A DNA stretch of 64,000 nucleotides from Lactiplantibacillus daowaiensis (GTDB lineage Bacteria; Bacillota; Bacilli; Lactobacillales; Lactobacillaceae): assembly GCF_005405085.1 (NCBI RefSeq), contig NZ_BJDJ01000003.1, positions 146,023 to 210,022 on the forward strand, given 5' to 3'. The notes under the pieces are model-generated. The model ran no database searches. It was not told where the DNA came from and was given only the letters and a program-made list of their open reading frames with translations. A program made the translations under genes and the position numbers. Positions 8,767 to 18,488 of the stretch are shown piece by piece (position 1 is the stretch's first letter; each line of letters opens with the position of its first letter).

Positions 8767-9603
8767 GTGAAAACCGTCTTGGGGGCGTTAAACCCGATTG
8801 CGTTACGTTTAGGGCCGATTGAAGTACATTGGTACGGGGTCTTTATTGCGACAGCCGTTATTATTGCGGTGGCCTTAGCTGTTCGAGAGGGTGCGTATCG
8901 GCACATTCGTTCGGACGACATTTATGACATGATTTTGTGGGCGTTGCCATTTACATTGATTGCAGCGCGGACGTATTATGTTGCATTTCAATGGTCATAT
9001 TACAGTCAGCATCCGGGCGAAATCGTTCGTATCTGGGATGGTGGGATTGCCATCTATGGTGGCCTAATTGGGGCTGCGATTGTGGTAATCCTATTCTGCC
9101 GATCACGATTGATTCCAGTATGGTTGATGTTGGACGTGGCAGCGCCAACCGTAATTATGGGCCAAGGGATTGGTCGCTGGGGTAACTTTATGAATCAAGA
9201 AGCCTTTGGCCGGGTAACTAGTTTAAGCTTCTTGCAAGGGTTACATTTACCAGACTGGTTGATCTCGCAGATGTATATTAATGGTGCTTACCGCCAGCCG
9301 ACGTTTTTATATGAGTCGGTGTGGGATATCTTAGGATTCATCTTGTTAATGACAACGCGGCATCGGCCGCACTTGTACAAACAGGGCGAAGTCTTCTTGA
9401 CCTACGTGGCGTGGTATTCTTTTGGTCGGTTCTTTACCGAGGGAATGCGAACTGATTCGTTAATGTTATTTAACGTGATTCGAATCTCACAGGCATTATC
9501 AGTTGTCTTGTTCATCGGTAGTATTGCCTTAATTATTTGGCGCCGGCGACATTTGACAGCTAATCGTTGGTATTTAGACGGTTCTGGTCAAAAAATGTCG
9601 TAG
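8767..9603 (+). CDS. lgt: Prolipoprotein diacylglyceryl transferase Lgt
   Basis: Lgt transfers diacylglycerol from phosphatidylglycerol to the lipobox cysteine of prolipoproteins at the membrane. The 278-residue protein has about seven transmembrane segments and the Lgt signature [17 protein letters not shown] (residues ~132-148). The conserved HWYG motif lies near the N-terminus. The start is GTG 8767 with AAGGAGATGG upstream. Substrates encoded in this window include the GH8-like lipoprotein (14258) and the peptide-binding lipoprotein (44686). hprK-lgt-gpsA order is common in lactobacilli. Confidence 0.95.
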   Translation: MKTVLGALNPIALRLGPIEVHWYGVFIATAVIIAVALAVREGAYRHIRSDDIYDMILWALPFTLIAARTYYVAFQWSYYSQHPGEIVRIWDGGIAIYGGLIGAAIVVILFCRSRLIPVWLMLDVAAPTVIMGQGIGRWGNFMNQEAFGRVTSLSFLQGLHLPDWLISQMYINGAYRQPTFLYESVWDILGFILLMTTRHRPHLYKQGEVFLTYVAWYSFGRFFTEGMRTDSLMLFNVIRISQALSVVLFIGSIALIIWRRRHLTANRWYLDGSGQKMS

Positions 9604-9631
9604 AAAAAAATTAGATTAGAGGGTTATTGGT

Positions 9632-10648
9632 ATGGCAGAAAAAATTGCCGTTTTAGGAGCTGGCTCATGGGGCAGTGTCCTTGCAAATTTACTAGATGAA
9701 AATGGAAACGATGTCCGACTTTGGTCGAACAATCCTGACCAAGTAGCTGAATTAAATGAAAAGCATACCAACGAACACTATGTTCATGATTTTCATTATT
9801 CCGAATCTTTAAAAGCATACACTGATTTGGATGCTGCTTTAGATGGCGTTGCCGCCATTTTATTCGTGGTACCAACTGGTGCGATTCGGATTGTGGCCCA
9901 ACAAGTTACTGCTAGTTTACAAAAGTCTGGCAACCAACCAATCATTATCCATGCAAGTAAAGGGTTGGAATTAAATACCCACAAACGTTTATCACAAGTC
10001 TTATCAGAAGAAATTCCAGCGGACTTGCGGCAAGCTGTCGTGGTCTTATCAGGACCTAGCCATGCTGAAGAAGTGGCTAAACGCGATATTACTTTGATTA
10101 CTGCAGCTAGTGCTGATAATGCAGCTGCGAAATTTGTCCAAAAATTATTTATGAACGATTACTTCCGTATCTATACGAACAATGATGTCATTGGGGTTGA
10201 ATTAGGGGCCGCATTAAAGAACATCATTGCGTTAGGAGCCGGTGCTTTACACGGTTTAGGCTATGGGGATGACGCTAAGGCGGCGTTAATGACTCGTGGT
10301 TTAGCAGAAATTAGTCGCTTAGGGGTGGCTTTAGGGGCCCAACCATTAACCTTTATCGGGTTGTCTGGGGTTGGGGACTTAATCGTGACCGCTACCAGTG
10401 TGCATTCACGGAACTGGCGAGCTGGGAACGAATTAGGTCAAGGCCAAGACTTGAAGACGGTTGTTGATACGATGGGCATGGTTATCGAAGGGATTCCTTC
10501 AACCAAGGCTGCATATGAATTAGCGCAACAACAAGATATCGAAATGCCAATTACAGAAGCCATTTATGATGTCTTGTATAATGCCGCCGATATTAAACAA
10601 GTGATTCCACAATTGATGCAACGTGAAGGTAAACCAGAAATTCAGTAG
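9632..10648 (+). CDS. gpsA: NAD(P)-dependent glycerol-3-phosphate dehydrogenase GpsA
   Basis: GpsA reduces dihydroxyacetone phosphate to sn-glycerol-3-phosphate for phospholipid and teichoic acid synthesis. The Rossmann motif [14 protein letters not shown] is at the N-terminus. SGPSHAEEV and the catalytic-helix region [17 protein letters not shown] follow in the usual order. Length (338 residues) is normal. It sits between lgt and galU, a grouping that supplies precursors for envelope glycolipids. Confidence 0.96.
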   Translation: MAEKIAVLGAGSWGSVLANLLDENGNDVRLWSNNPDQVAELNEKHTNEHYVHDFHYSESLKAYTDLDAALDGVAAILFVVPTGAIRIVAQQVTASLQKSGNQPIIIHASKGLELNTHKRLSQVLSEEIPADLRQAVVVLSGPSHAEEVAKRDITLITAASADNAAAKFVQKLFMNDYFRIYTNNDVIGVELGAALKNIIALGAGALHGLGYGDDAKAALMTRGLAEISRLGVALGAQPLTFIGLSGVGDLIVTATSVHSRNWRAGNELGQGQDLKTVVDTMGMVIEGIPSTKAAYELAQQQDIEMPITEAIYDVLYNAADIKQVIPQLMQREGKPEIQ

Positions 10649-10688
10649 GCTTGAATTAAATATTTTACATTCTTAGGAGGATCAGCAC

Positions 10689-11603
10689 ATGTCAAAAGTT
10701 AGAAAGGCGGTTATTCCAGCTGCCGGTTTAGGAACGCGTTTTTTACCTGCTACTAAAGCGATGCCCAAAGAAATGTTACCAATCGTTGATAAACCAACGA
10801 TTCAATTCATTGTTGATGAAGCCCGCAAATCGGGTATCGAAGACATTGTCATTGTTACTGGGAAGAGCAAGCGTAGTATTGAAGACTATTACGATTCCAA
10901 TCCAGAACTGGAAGATAATCTCCGGGCTAAGCATAAAGAAGAAATGTTGAAGCTTGTTCAAGAAACAACGGACATCAACTTGTACTTTATTCGCCAATCA
11001 CACCCACGCGGTTTAGGGGACGCGGTCTTAACGGCCAAAGCCTTTGTCGGTGACGAACCATTCGTTGTGATGCTTGGTGATGACTTAATGGAAGATAAAG
11101 TGCCGTTGACCAAACAGTTGATGAATAGCTACGACAAAACCCATGCTTCAACTTTGGCTGTGATGAAGGTGCCTCACGAAGACGTTTCAAAATATGGTGT
11201 CATTAATCCTGAGAGTGAAAAAGAACCCGGCTTATACAATGTGAACAACTTTGTTGAAAAGCCAAGTCCTGAAGATGCCCCAAGTGATTTAGCGATTATT
11301 GGTCGTTACTTGCTGACACCTGAAATTTTCAATGTGCTTGAAAATCAAAAACCAGGTAAAGGGAATGAAGTGCAATTAACTGATGCGATTGATACATTGA
11401 ATAAGACGCAACGCGTCTTTGCACATGAATTCAAAGGGACTCGGCATGATGTTGGCTATAAGTTCGGTTATTTAAAGACAACGATTGAATACGGGTTGAC
11501 CCATCCAGATGTTAAGGCCGATTTACGGACTTACATCAAGGATCTCGGGGTACAATTAACTAAAGAAGATCAAGCGGCGGCTAAAAAAGCGCCTAAGAAA
11601 TAG
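10689..11603 (+). CDS. galU: UTP-glucose-1-phosphate uridylyltransferase GalU
   Basis: GalU makes UDP-glucose from glucose-1-phosphate and UTP. The nucleotide-binding motif [20 protein letters not shown] and the later [10 protein letters not shown] and [10 protein letters not shown] segments are diagnostic. The product is 304 residues with a lysine/alanine-rich C-terminus. AGGAGG at 10676-10681 precedes the ATG. With pgm (25168) it provides the UDP-glucose needed by teichoic acid glycosylation and, plausibly, by the exopolysaccharide synthase at 18489. A bidirectional terminator follows. Confidence 0.96.
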   Translation: MSKVRKAVIPAAGLGTRFLPATKAMPKEMLPIVDKPTIQFIVDEARKSGIEDIVIVTGKSKRSIEDYYDSNPELEDNLRAKHKEEMLKLVQETTDINLYFIRQSHPRGLGDAVLTAKAFVGDEPFVVMLGDDLMEDKVPLTKQLMNSYDKTHASTLAVMKVPHEDVSKYGVINPESEKEPGLYNVNNFVEKPSPEDAPSDLAIIGRYLLTPEIFNVLENQKPGKGNEVQLTDAIDTLNKTQRVFAHEFKGTRHDVGYKFGYLKTTIEYGLTHPDVKADLRTYIKDLGVQLTKEDQAAAKKAPKK

Positions 11604-11606
11604 GAT

Positions 11607-11650
11607 TAAAAAAATCACCTTGAATGGTTAACATTCAAGGTGATTTTTTT
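11607..11650. terminator. Bidirectional terminator between galU and the EAL gene
   Basis: AATCACCTTGAATG and CATTCAAGGTGATT form a perfect stem with loop GTTAA. An A run on the left and a T run on the right let it end galU on the plus strand and the convergent EAL gene on the minus strand. Confidence 0.9.
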
Positions 11651-12329
11651 AATGGTCTGCTTTAAGTTTGAATAGATGGGGTTTACCGTAGTAATACCCT
11701 TGGCGAAGCGGAATTTCAAGGTCGTCTGCCAATTGATCTTCTTCATCATTTTCAACGCCTTCAAGAATCAAACGCATATCATGTTCATTGGCGACGTCGT
11801 GCCAGAATTTAAGCTGATCAGGAATCTCATCGGCACGCTCTTCGTTACGGAAGTTTTGCATGGCAAATTTGATTTCTTCGGCATAGCCCAACAAAGGTTT
11901 GATGTGATCGTAAACATTGATCCCAGTACCGACATCGTCGAGACTGAATTGTAAGCCATGTGATTTGATTAGCTCAATTTGCTGTTGCATATCACACAAC
12001 GAATAGTTATCTTCACCAGGTTCTTCGGTGACTTCGACGATCACTTTAACTGGGAATAACTTGGCCTGAGCATCAATGACGGCGGCCGCGATGTCCGGAT
12101 TTAAGAATTGCTTGCGATTAAAGTTAATTGATACTGAGCCGATTTTTAGCGAAAGCTCACTGGCCGTCGCCTTAAGTAATTCAATTTGAACATCAATTGG
12201 AATAGCTTCAAAATTATCTGGCAAAGTCCAACGGTCGTCCGCTGTTTTCCGATAACGAATGAGCATTTCATAACCAATTAAAGAATTATTGAATTTATCT
12301 AATTGTGGCTGAATAAAATAGCGATACAT
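11649..12329 (-). CDS. EAL-domain cyclic-di-GMP phosphodiesterase
   Basis: EAL domains hydrolyse c-di-GMP to pGpG. The 226-residue protein is a stand-alone EAL domain without sensor or membrane part. The motifs are present in order: GYEMLIRY (the E-x-L at 21-23), the Asn in SINFN, VEVTEE, LDDVGTG, a Lys in EIKFAM, LEGVEN and the C-terminal RQGYYYGKP. The catalytic acids and the Lys are thus retained, so it should be active. The usual IKID reads IKFA. AAGGGGC lies upstream of the ATG. It is encoded about 1.9 kb from the exopolysaccharide operon and is the only intact c-di-GMP enzyme in the window. Confidence 0.9.
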   Translation of the reverse strand: MYRYFIQPQLDKFNNSLIGYEMLIRYRKTADDRWTLPDNFEAIPIDVQIELLKATASELSLKIGSVSINFNRKQFLNPDIAAAVIDAQAKLFPVKVIVEVTEEPGEDNYSLCDMQQQIELIKSHGLQFSLDDVGTGINVYDHIKPLLGYAEEIKFAMQNFRNEERADEIPDQLKFWHDVANEHDMRLILEGVENDEEDQLADDLEIPLRQGYYYGKPHLFKLKADH

Positions 12330-12823
12330 AGACTTGCCCCTTGTATGATTTAAAATAGATGTGCGAAAAATCCCCTACTTATCATGATAACCTAATTGTC
12401 CCATGAGCGGAATAATTAACCCTTCAAATTTTTAAGGTGCTAGTGGGATTATTTGATAAGTTTGAGTTACGCCACAATCACAATAATGCCTTAGTATAAT
12501 ATTTTTTTATATCAATTACCACTAATATCCCTGCAAGTAAGGATTAAAAGTTCTTTAAATATTAATATTATTAATATTGGCTTAAAGATAATCACTTTTA
12601 TTGGTATAGTTAGTGTCAGGTTCCTCGCAAGTAGCATTCGCTTTAATTACTGTGCTACTCAGTTAAAAGTGGGCTTTTTTGTTTGAAAACAGCCCGCCAG
12701 TCGGATAATTAAAGTATAATTGAAACGGCATTATTATATTTATATATAATCGGGAACAAGACAACTATTGGTGGCATTAGTTGAGCGAAAGGTAATCGTA
12801 TTAAAAAGTGGAGGTTTACTTAA
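12330..12823. other. 494-base AT-rich intergenic region between the EAL gene and nox
   Basis: Divergent control region. TTATCATGATAA at 12379-12390 is a perfect 12-bp palindrome about 50 bases ahead of the EAL start. An extended -10 (TGGTATAGT, 12602-12610) with a weak -35 TTAAAG is followed by an imperfect hairpin (AGTAGCA/TGCTACT, 12631-12660) and a T run at 12676-12681. A TATAAT lies at 12715-12720. No open reading frame or recognised riboswitch was found. Confidence 0.4.
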
Positions 12824-14236
12824 ATGAAAATTGTGATTGTCGGTTGTACGCATGCAGGTACATCAGCAGCTGCCCAAATTTTAAAGGATCATCCAGAAGC
12901 AGACGTGACGATTTATGAACGTAATGATAATATTTCGTTCTTATCGTGTGGGATTTACTTATATCTTGGTGGCAAGGTCAATCGATTAGAAGATATGTTT
13001 TATTCATCACCAGCCGATCTTGAAAAACTAGGGGCGACTGTCCATACCAAACATAACGTGTTGAAAATTGACTCAGAAAAGAAAACGTTGCAAGTTGCAA
13101 ATATGGATAACGGTGATGTTTTTGAAGATACTTATGACAAATTAATCATGACCACTGGTTCTTCAGTTAAAGTGCCGCCTATTTTTGGTATCGATGAATC
13201 TAAGGTGTTGCTTTGCAAAAATTATGACCAAGCACGTGAAATTTACAAAACGGCTAAAGATAATCAACGGATTGCCATTGTTGGTGCTGGGTATATTGGG
13301 ACTGAATTATCTGAAAGTTATGCCAATACCAAACACGAAGTGACCTTATTCCAATCACATGATCAAATTTTAAATCATTATATTAGTAAAGATATGTCTA
13401 ATCGCGCAGTCACGTTATTACAACAACATGGCGTTGACGTCAAATTAAACCATCGGGTGACTTCATTCACAGGTAATGATAATGGTGAATTGGTGATTGA
13501 AACCAATCAAGGTGACTTTGTGGCGGACTTGGCAATCGTGGGGACTGGGTTTGTACCGGTAACGGAATTATTACGTGGCCAAGTCGAGATGGACAAGCAT
13601 GGTGCGATTATTATCAACGATTATGTGCAAACTTCTAACCCAGATATTTACGCTGCGGGGGATTCGTGTGTGGAAAACTTTAATCCAACCGGGGTATCGG
13701 CGTATACGCCATTAGCGACGAATGCGGTTCGGCAAGGCGCTTTGGCTGGGATGAATGTTTTTGGAAACATTCAACGCTACATGGGCACCCAGGCCACTTC
13801 AGCGATGCAATTATTCGACCATACGTTGGCGACGACTGGATTAACTTATGATATTGCCAAACAAAGTCATTTACCGGTTGAACGGGTGGTTTTTGAAGGC
13901 AATTGGCGGCCAGCTTACATGGATTCAACCGATCCATTGACGATTGAATTAACGTATAATCCAGAAAATCGTAAAATTTTGGGCGCTCAATTCTGGAGTC
14001 CTCATGAAGTTGCACAATCAGCGAATGCACTATCGATTGCGATTCAAAATGGCAATACGATCGATGATTTGGCATTTGTGGATATGTTATTCTCACCAAA
14101 TTTTGATGATCCATTTAATTATCTTAATTTAGTGGCGCAAATGGCAGTTGAACAAGAACGCCAAAATGGTCGTAATCAACCACGGATTACTGCGGTTGGC
14201 GACTGGGCTAAAGAAAACGACCAAGCTTTAAAGTAG
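12824..14236 (+). CDS. nox: NADH oxidase (water-forming) / CoA-disulfide reductase family
   Basis: This FAD enzyme reduces oxygen to water with NADH and regenerates NAD. The FAD motif GCTHAGTSAA is at the N-terminus, and the redox-active cysteine lies in FLSCGIYLYL (Cys ~42). The NADH-binding GAGYIGTELSESY is near residue 155 and the second FAD motif is YAAGDS. The single cysteine without a disulfide partner is typical of four-electron Nox and CoA-disulfide reductases; the two cannot be separated by sequence alone. GTGGAGG precedes the ATG. Only 21 bases, without a terminator, separate it from the exopolysaccharide operon, so read-through is likely. Confidence 0.88.
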   Translation: MKIVIVGCTHAGTSAAAQILKDHPEADVTIYERNDNISFLSCGIYLYLGGKVNRLEDMFYSSPADLEKLGATVHTKHNVLKIDSEKKTLQVANMDNGDVFEDTYDKLIMTTGSSVKVPPIFGIDESKVLLCKNYDQAREIYKTAKDNQRIAIVGAGYIGTELSESYANTKHEVTLFQSHDQILNHYISKDMSNRAVTLLQQHGVDVKLNHRVTSFTGNDNGELVIETNQGDFVADLAIVGTGFVPVTELLRGQVEMDKHGAIIINDYVQTSNPDIYAAGDSCVENFNPTGVSAYTPLATNAVRQGALAGMNVFGNIQRYMGTQATSAMQLFDHTLATTGLTYDIAKQSHLPVERVVFEGNWRPAYMDSTDPLTIELTYNPENRKILGAQFWSPHEVAQSANALSIAIQNGNTIDDLAFVDMLFSPNFDDPFNYLNLVAQMAVEQERQNGRNQPRITAVGDWAKENDQALK

Positions 14237-14257
14237 GGGTAGAAAAGGGGTCATGTC

Positions 14258-15385
14258 ATGCGGTGGTCAAAGTTAATTTGGTTGATCTTACCAATGCTAC
14301 TAGTCAGTGGGTGTGCAAAAAAGGTGACTGTTACAACACCAAAACAAGCACCGACGACCTTTGCTACGACGACAACTTATGCGAATGCGACTGATCAGCG
14401 GCATGCGCATAAGTTGGCCAAGTTTATTCAAACGGGGTTGGTCACCAACCAGGGCTTATATACTAATTATTTGGATACTAAGCAACGGACGAAGGCAACT
14501 GCGACTGGTCATGAAATGTTAAGTGAATCTTCAGGGATGTGGTTACAATATTTGGCGATAACACATCAGTGGACGAAGTTCCGCACGTTTTATCAAGCAA
14601 CTAAAACCACGTTCGATGATCATGGTCAATTCAGCTATCGTTATGATCCACGAACTAAAAAACGCTACCGAGTCAATGCGACGCTCGATGATTTGCGAAT
14701 CATCCGCGCCCTATTGGCGTACGATCAAATGCATCAGACGAATACGTATCGGCATGAGGCTACGACGCGGTATCAGACGTTAGTGAACACGAGTATTAAA
14801 GATGGACACCTAGTGGATTATTATGATATGCAGACAAAAAAAGCCGCGTCGACGGCTAGTTTGGCGTATTTTGACTTTAAGACGCTGAAGTATTTTGAGC
14901 AGGGGACTAAAAAGGGTCGCAAAGCTTATCGAGATCAACTAACGGTCGTTAAAGGTGGCTATCTGGGCGATGTCTTTCCGTTGTATGCGGCTAATTATCA
15001 ATGGACAACTAGTCAGTATGGTAGTGTGAATTTAAACACGTCAGAAGCCTTAGAAACTTTGCTACATTTAGCCGAGATTGGCCAATTAAAGTCGACGAGT
15101 CGACGGTGGTTGATTCAGCGCCTAACCCAAAACAACTTACAAAATGGGTATACCACGACTGGGACTGTCAGCGTGACCGGTCAATCGGCAGCTAATTATG
15201 CTTTAGTTGCCATGATTTTTAAGGTAGTGCATGACCGGCCACACTATCAACAAGCGATGCGGGCAGTTTGGAAAATGCAGGTGACACAACCTAGTTCAAC
15301 CATTTTTGGCGCAATTGGGGATGCCAAGTCACGACAAGTCTATTTATATAGTAATCTGACGGCTTTAAACGCGGCGTTACAGTAA
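14258..15385 (+). CDS. Glycoside hydrolase family 8-like lipoprotein of the exopolysaccharide operon
   Basis: The 375-residue protein starts with a lipoprotein signal ending in LVSGC, so it should be anchored on the outer face of the membrane. The mature part resembles GH8 endoglucanases: LSESSGMWLQYLA keeps the Glu of the SEGQG motif, and NATLDDLRIIRALLAY keeps the Asp-containing segment after it. GH8 enzymes (BcsZ in cellulose operons, PssZ in Listeria) trim the polysaccharide made by the neighbouring synthase. It is the first dedicated gene of the operon and follows nox after 21 bases. The family call is moderately sure; the substrate is unknown. Confidence 0.72.
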   Translation: MRWSKLIWLILPMLLVSGCAKKVTVTTPKQAPTTFATTTTYANATDQRHAHKLAKFIQTGLVTNQGLYTNYLDTKQRTKATATGHEMLSESSGMWLQYLAITHQWTKFRTFYQATKTTFDDHGQFSYRYDPRTKKRYRVNATLDDLRIIRALLAYDQMHQTNTYRHEATTRYQTLVNTSIKDGHLVDYYDMQTKKAASTASLAYFDFKTLKYFEQGTKKGRKAYRDQLTVVKGGYLGDVFPLYAANYQWTTSQYGSVNLNTSEALETLLHLAEIGQLKSTSRRWLIQRLTQNNLQNGYTTTGTVSVTGQSAANYALVAMIFKVVHDRPHYQQAMRAVWKMQVTQPSSTIFGAIGDAKSRQVYLYSNLTALNAALQ

Positions 15386-15400
15386 TTTGGAGGTATTCAG

Positions 15401-16897
15401 GTGACAACATTAAAACGACGGGTAGCGCGTGCTATCCGGGTATTTGAAAAAATAATGCCACCACCATTACTGGCAGTGCTGATTTGTGCGTTATTAGCCG
15501 GTTATTTGACGTTTGTGCCCCCCATCAATGGGCTGGCTGATAATGGGGATTACTACCGCGCGATGTACAGCAATGGTATTTATAAATTGTTGGGGACGCA
15601 TTATAACTATTTCGGCTACGTCACTCAGAAATTTGGGTTGATGAAATATTATAACGAATATCGATCGGTGAACTTTTCATCACAACCATTGTTTGTTAAG
15701 TTAGCAATTTGGTTGAATAAGTTATTTTATAGTAAATCCATCTTTGATATCCGCTTTATGGGACTCGTCAATTATGGGTTCTACTTAGGCAGTATTTATA
15801 TGATTACCGATGCCTTTACTTATCCAGCTAAACGCTTACGAAATTATGTTATTGCTGGTTTGGTTGTCTTTATCTTTGGTGATTCGTCATTTACGTTATA
15901 TTTCAATTCGTTTTTTGCAGAGCCACAAATGTTGAGCATGACGTTGTATTCTTTTGCAGCAATTTTATTATTGGCACGGCAACGTTATCGTCATCGATGG
16001 CCGTTAATTATCTTATATGCGATTAGCACGATGCTTTTGATCTCTAGCAAATCACAAAACGCACCGTTAGCATTAAGTTATGTGGTTGTTACGCTTGGTT
16101 TGTTGTTTTTACCGAACTTTAAAGCGCAACGACTTTATATCTTTGTGGGGATGGGGTTGTTATTAGTCACTGGTGGCCTGACTTATAAATTGATTGGGTC
16201 GAGTTTTACTGATATTAATCAGTATCAAGCGTTTTCCCATGGGGTCTTAACACAGACCGGTGATCCAAGCAAGGACCTAAAGAAGGGCGGAATTGATGAA
16301 CAATATGCGCTCATGAAAGATCAAGATTATTACGCCAAGCAGTTTGCGACCATTCAACCCTCACAATCTTATGTGAAAAAGAACTTGTTGCCGAATTACA
16401 ACTTTGCGTGGATTGTTAAGTATTATGCGACGCATTTAAAGCAGTTCGGTCGCTTAATGGATTTAACCGCCGCTGACGTCATGATTACGCAAGTCAAAGC
16501 GGTGGGGGACTATACGAAAGCTTCTGGGCAACCGGCGGGAAAACAAGTCACATTCTTTACGGGCTGGAGTCAGCTCGCAGGTGCATTCTTCCCACAAAAG
16601 TTTGCCTTTGATTGTTTGTTAGCAGTTGCAATAGCGATGGTATATGCCGTTGGTTGCTACAATGATTTGCGCAACCATGAAAGTGAAGGTGTCTTACGCT
16701 TCTTCTTAGTTCTAGGATTATTAACGATGTTTATTTTTGTGCCAATCATTTCAATTGTAGGCGATGGCGATGCTGATTTAGCAAAACACATCTTCATGGT
16801 GCCAGTCAGTATCGACTTGATATTTATTTTGTTCGTGTCGGATATCTTAAACCATCGATTATGGCACGCTTATCATGAGGAGGATCAAACATCATGA
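15401..16897 (+). CDS. Polytopic membrane protein of the exopolysaccharide operon
   Basis: The 498-residue protein has about ten transmembrane helices spread from residue 18 to the end. An external segment after the first helix carries the acidic NGLADNGDYYR, and another conserved-looking motif is NSFFAEPQ. The overall look recalls GT-C type membrane glycosyltransferases or polysaccharide-acting membrane enzymes, but I do not recognise a defined family. The start is GTG with TTGGAGGT upstream. The stop overlaps the next start by four bases (ATGA). By position it corresponds to one of the membrane components of Pss-like operons. Confidence 0.7.
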   Translation: MTTLKRRVARAIRVFEKIMPPPLLAVLICALLAGYLTFVPPINGLADNGDYYRAMYSNGIYKLLGTHYNYFGYVTQKFGLMKYYNEYRSVNFSSQPLFVKLAIWLNKLFYSKSIFDIRFMGLVNYGFYLGSIYMITDAFTYPAKRLRNYVIAGLVVFIFGDSSFTLYFNSFFAEPQMLSMTLYSFAAILLLARQRYRHRWPLIILYAISTMLLISSKSQNAPLALSYVVVTLGLLFLPNFKAQRLYIFVGMGLLLVTGGLTYKLIGSSFTDINQYQAFSHGVLTQTGDPSKDLKKGGIDEQYALMKDQDYYAKQFATIQPSQSYVKKNLLPNYNFAWIVKYYATHLKQFGRLMDLTAADVMITQVKAVGDYTKASGQPAGKQVTFFTGWSQLAGAFFPQKFAFDCLLAVAIAMVYAVGCYNDLRNHESEGVLRFFLVLGLLTMFIFVPIISIVGDGDADLAKHIFMVPVSIDLIFILFVSDILNHRLWHAYHEEDQTS

Positions 16898-18471
16898 AAC
16901 TAAAGTGGTGCCGCTGGTTGCTAAGTATAAGTATCGTTTGGTGTGGTTGGTTATTTGCGACGCAGTTACCGGTACATGCGCAAACAACGCCAACGGTTTT
17001 GTTAGCTTACGATTTCCAAAATGTTGCCAATAACGATCAGAATAAAATTGCGGCGATTCAACGAATCTTAACCAGCTTGAATGTGCAGGTCAAAACTGAA
17101 GCAATAGCCGATTATCAGGCCGGCGATATGCAAAAATATACTGGTGTGATCACATTGATCAATTGGCCCCAGACTAAGCTCAATAATGCTGCCTTTGAAC
17201 GTGATCGACAGCACTTTAAAGGGATTAAGTTGCACATTGGTCAAAACTTGACTGCGACGGAAGCAGCAGGGTTACAAGCAAAACGGCAAATGCTGTACCA
17301 TCAGCAACTAATGTTACAAAATCATGCTGGTAGCATTCATCAATTATTAGCATTCAGTGAAACCATGTTGACGCTGAAGCAGCTGCCAGCTAAGGCCCAA
17401 ACGATTGGCTATTTAAAAAGCCAGTCAGTTGATCAGCGACAATATCCGTATGGCACGATTGTCGGTCAGCAAGGGTATTTACCGTATTTTTCAACTGGCG
17501 GGTATAGCTTAGTCTTAGCCGCCCAAACATTGGCTAAATTATTTGGTCAAGTCGGCCATTACCAACCGCTTTTAACGATTACAAAAGTTACCCCTTATTC
17601 TAAAATGGCGGTGTTAGAGCGACTCAGCCGGGATTTGTATCAACGGGGGATTCCGTTTGCCATCAGCACGACGACGGTGGGGGCCAATGGACACTTTAAA
17701 GCCTATCAGCGCTTTGCTAAAGTATTACGGCTAGTTGAAAATCGTGGGGGCGTCATCTTCTTAAAGACGCCCGCAGTCGGTGGGGTCACTGCTAGCAGTG
17801 GTCCCGGGTTAGCAACGTTAATGGATGATTATCTCGTTCAATTTGCACAGAATCAAGTTTTTCCGGTCGGTATTAGTACCTCGGCGTATTGGAATCAGGA
17901 TCGGATTTATCGCAACTATGCGTTAAAAAAAGCGGATCATGTCTTGTTGTTGCCTAATCCGACTAATCCGGTGTATGCCAAGCAAGACAACCAATCGATG
18001 GTCTTTAAACAAAGTATCTATGGTTTAGATGCTGCTTCACTCGAAACAGTGGCCAAAGGGTCATCGTTAGGGCAATTGGCATTAGACTTTCCAATGCCCA
18101 CAGCGGTGACTTTCACCATGCCGAATAGTCTGAAAAGTTTAAAAAATATGGAGCGGCGGATTACCAAGTTGAACTATCAATGGTTCAATCCAGCCACTCA
18201 AGGGACGACAACAAAGATTACGAGTGGGACGGCCACTTTTGAGTTTCAGCATGGCACTTACTTTTTAAATGGGCAAGCCACGACGATTAAAACCGGGGTG
18301 ACTAAAGCAAAGACCCTTGCGCCAGTGAAACCGACGGAATTATGGGTCAATCGCTTCTTTAAAACGCAAGGAACCGTGTTATTAGTATTTTTTGTCGTCA
18401 CGTTTGCCGTCTTTATCCTGTTTATATTCGTCGGTCGGCGCGTTTATTTGAACATGTTTAAACGTAAATAA
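16894..18471 (+). CDS. Secreted, C-terminally membrane-anchored protein of the exopolysaccharide operon
   Basis: This 525-residue protein has an N-terminal signal peptide (cleavage likely after PVHAQ), an extracellular domain of about 440 residues and one transmembrane helix near the C-terminus (TVLLVFFVVTFAVFILFIFV) followed by a short basic tail. The extracellular part starts with an alternating strand/helix pattern (TVLLAYDF ... YTGVITLINW) that recalls deacetylase-like domains such as DUF2334; this is a weak resemblance and no catalytic motif is evident. Gene overlaps on the upstream side and a shared ribosome-site spacing on the downstream side place it in the operon. Function unknown. 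Confidence 0.65.
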   Translation: MKLKWCRWLLSISIVWCGWLFATQLPVHAQTTPTVLLAYDFQNVANNDQNKIAAIQRILTSLNVQVKTEAIADYQAGDMQKYTGVITLINWPQTKLNNAAFERDRQHFKGIKLHIGQNLTATEAAGLQAKRQMLYHQQLMLQNHAGSIHQLLAFSETMLTLKQLPAKAQTIGYLKSQSVDQRQYPYGTIVGQQGYLPYFSTGGYSLVLAAQTLAKLFGQVGHYQPLLTITKVTPYSKMAVLERLSRDLYQRGIPFAISTTTVGANGHFKAYQRFAKVLRLVENRGGVIFLKTPAVGGVTASSGPGLATLMDDYLVQFAQNQVFPVGISTSAYWNQDRIYRNYALKKADHVLLLPNPTNPVYAKQDNQSMVFKQSIYGLDAASLETVAKGSSLGQLALDFPMPTAVTFTMPNSLKSLKNMERRITKLNYQWFNPATQGTTTKITSGTATFEFQHGTYFLNGQATTIKTGVTKAKTLAPVKPTELWVNRFFKTQGTVLLVFFVVTFAVFILFIFVGRRVYLNMFKRK

Positions 18472-18488
18472 GGTTAGGAGGGGTTTTA

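Noticed and set aside
12700..12823. T-box or other riboswitch before nox
   Set aside because: No T-box sequence (TGGNACC-type), no specifier loop and no terminator near the start.
13680..14114. 144-codon open frame on the minus strand within nox
   Set aside because: It lies wholly antisense to a clearly conserved enzyme, has no ribosome site and its translation has no recognisable domain.
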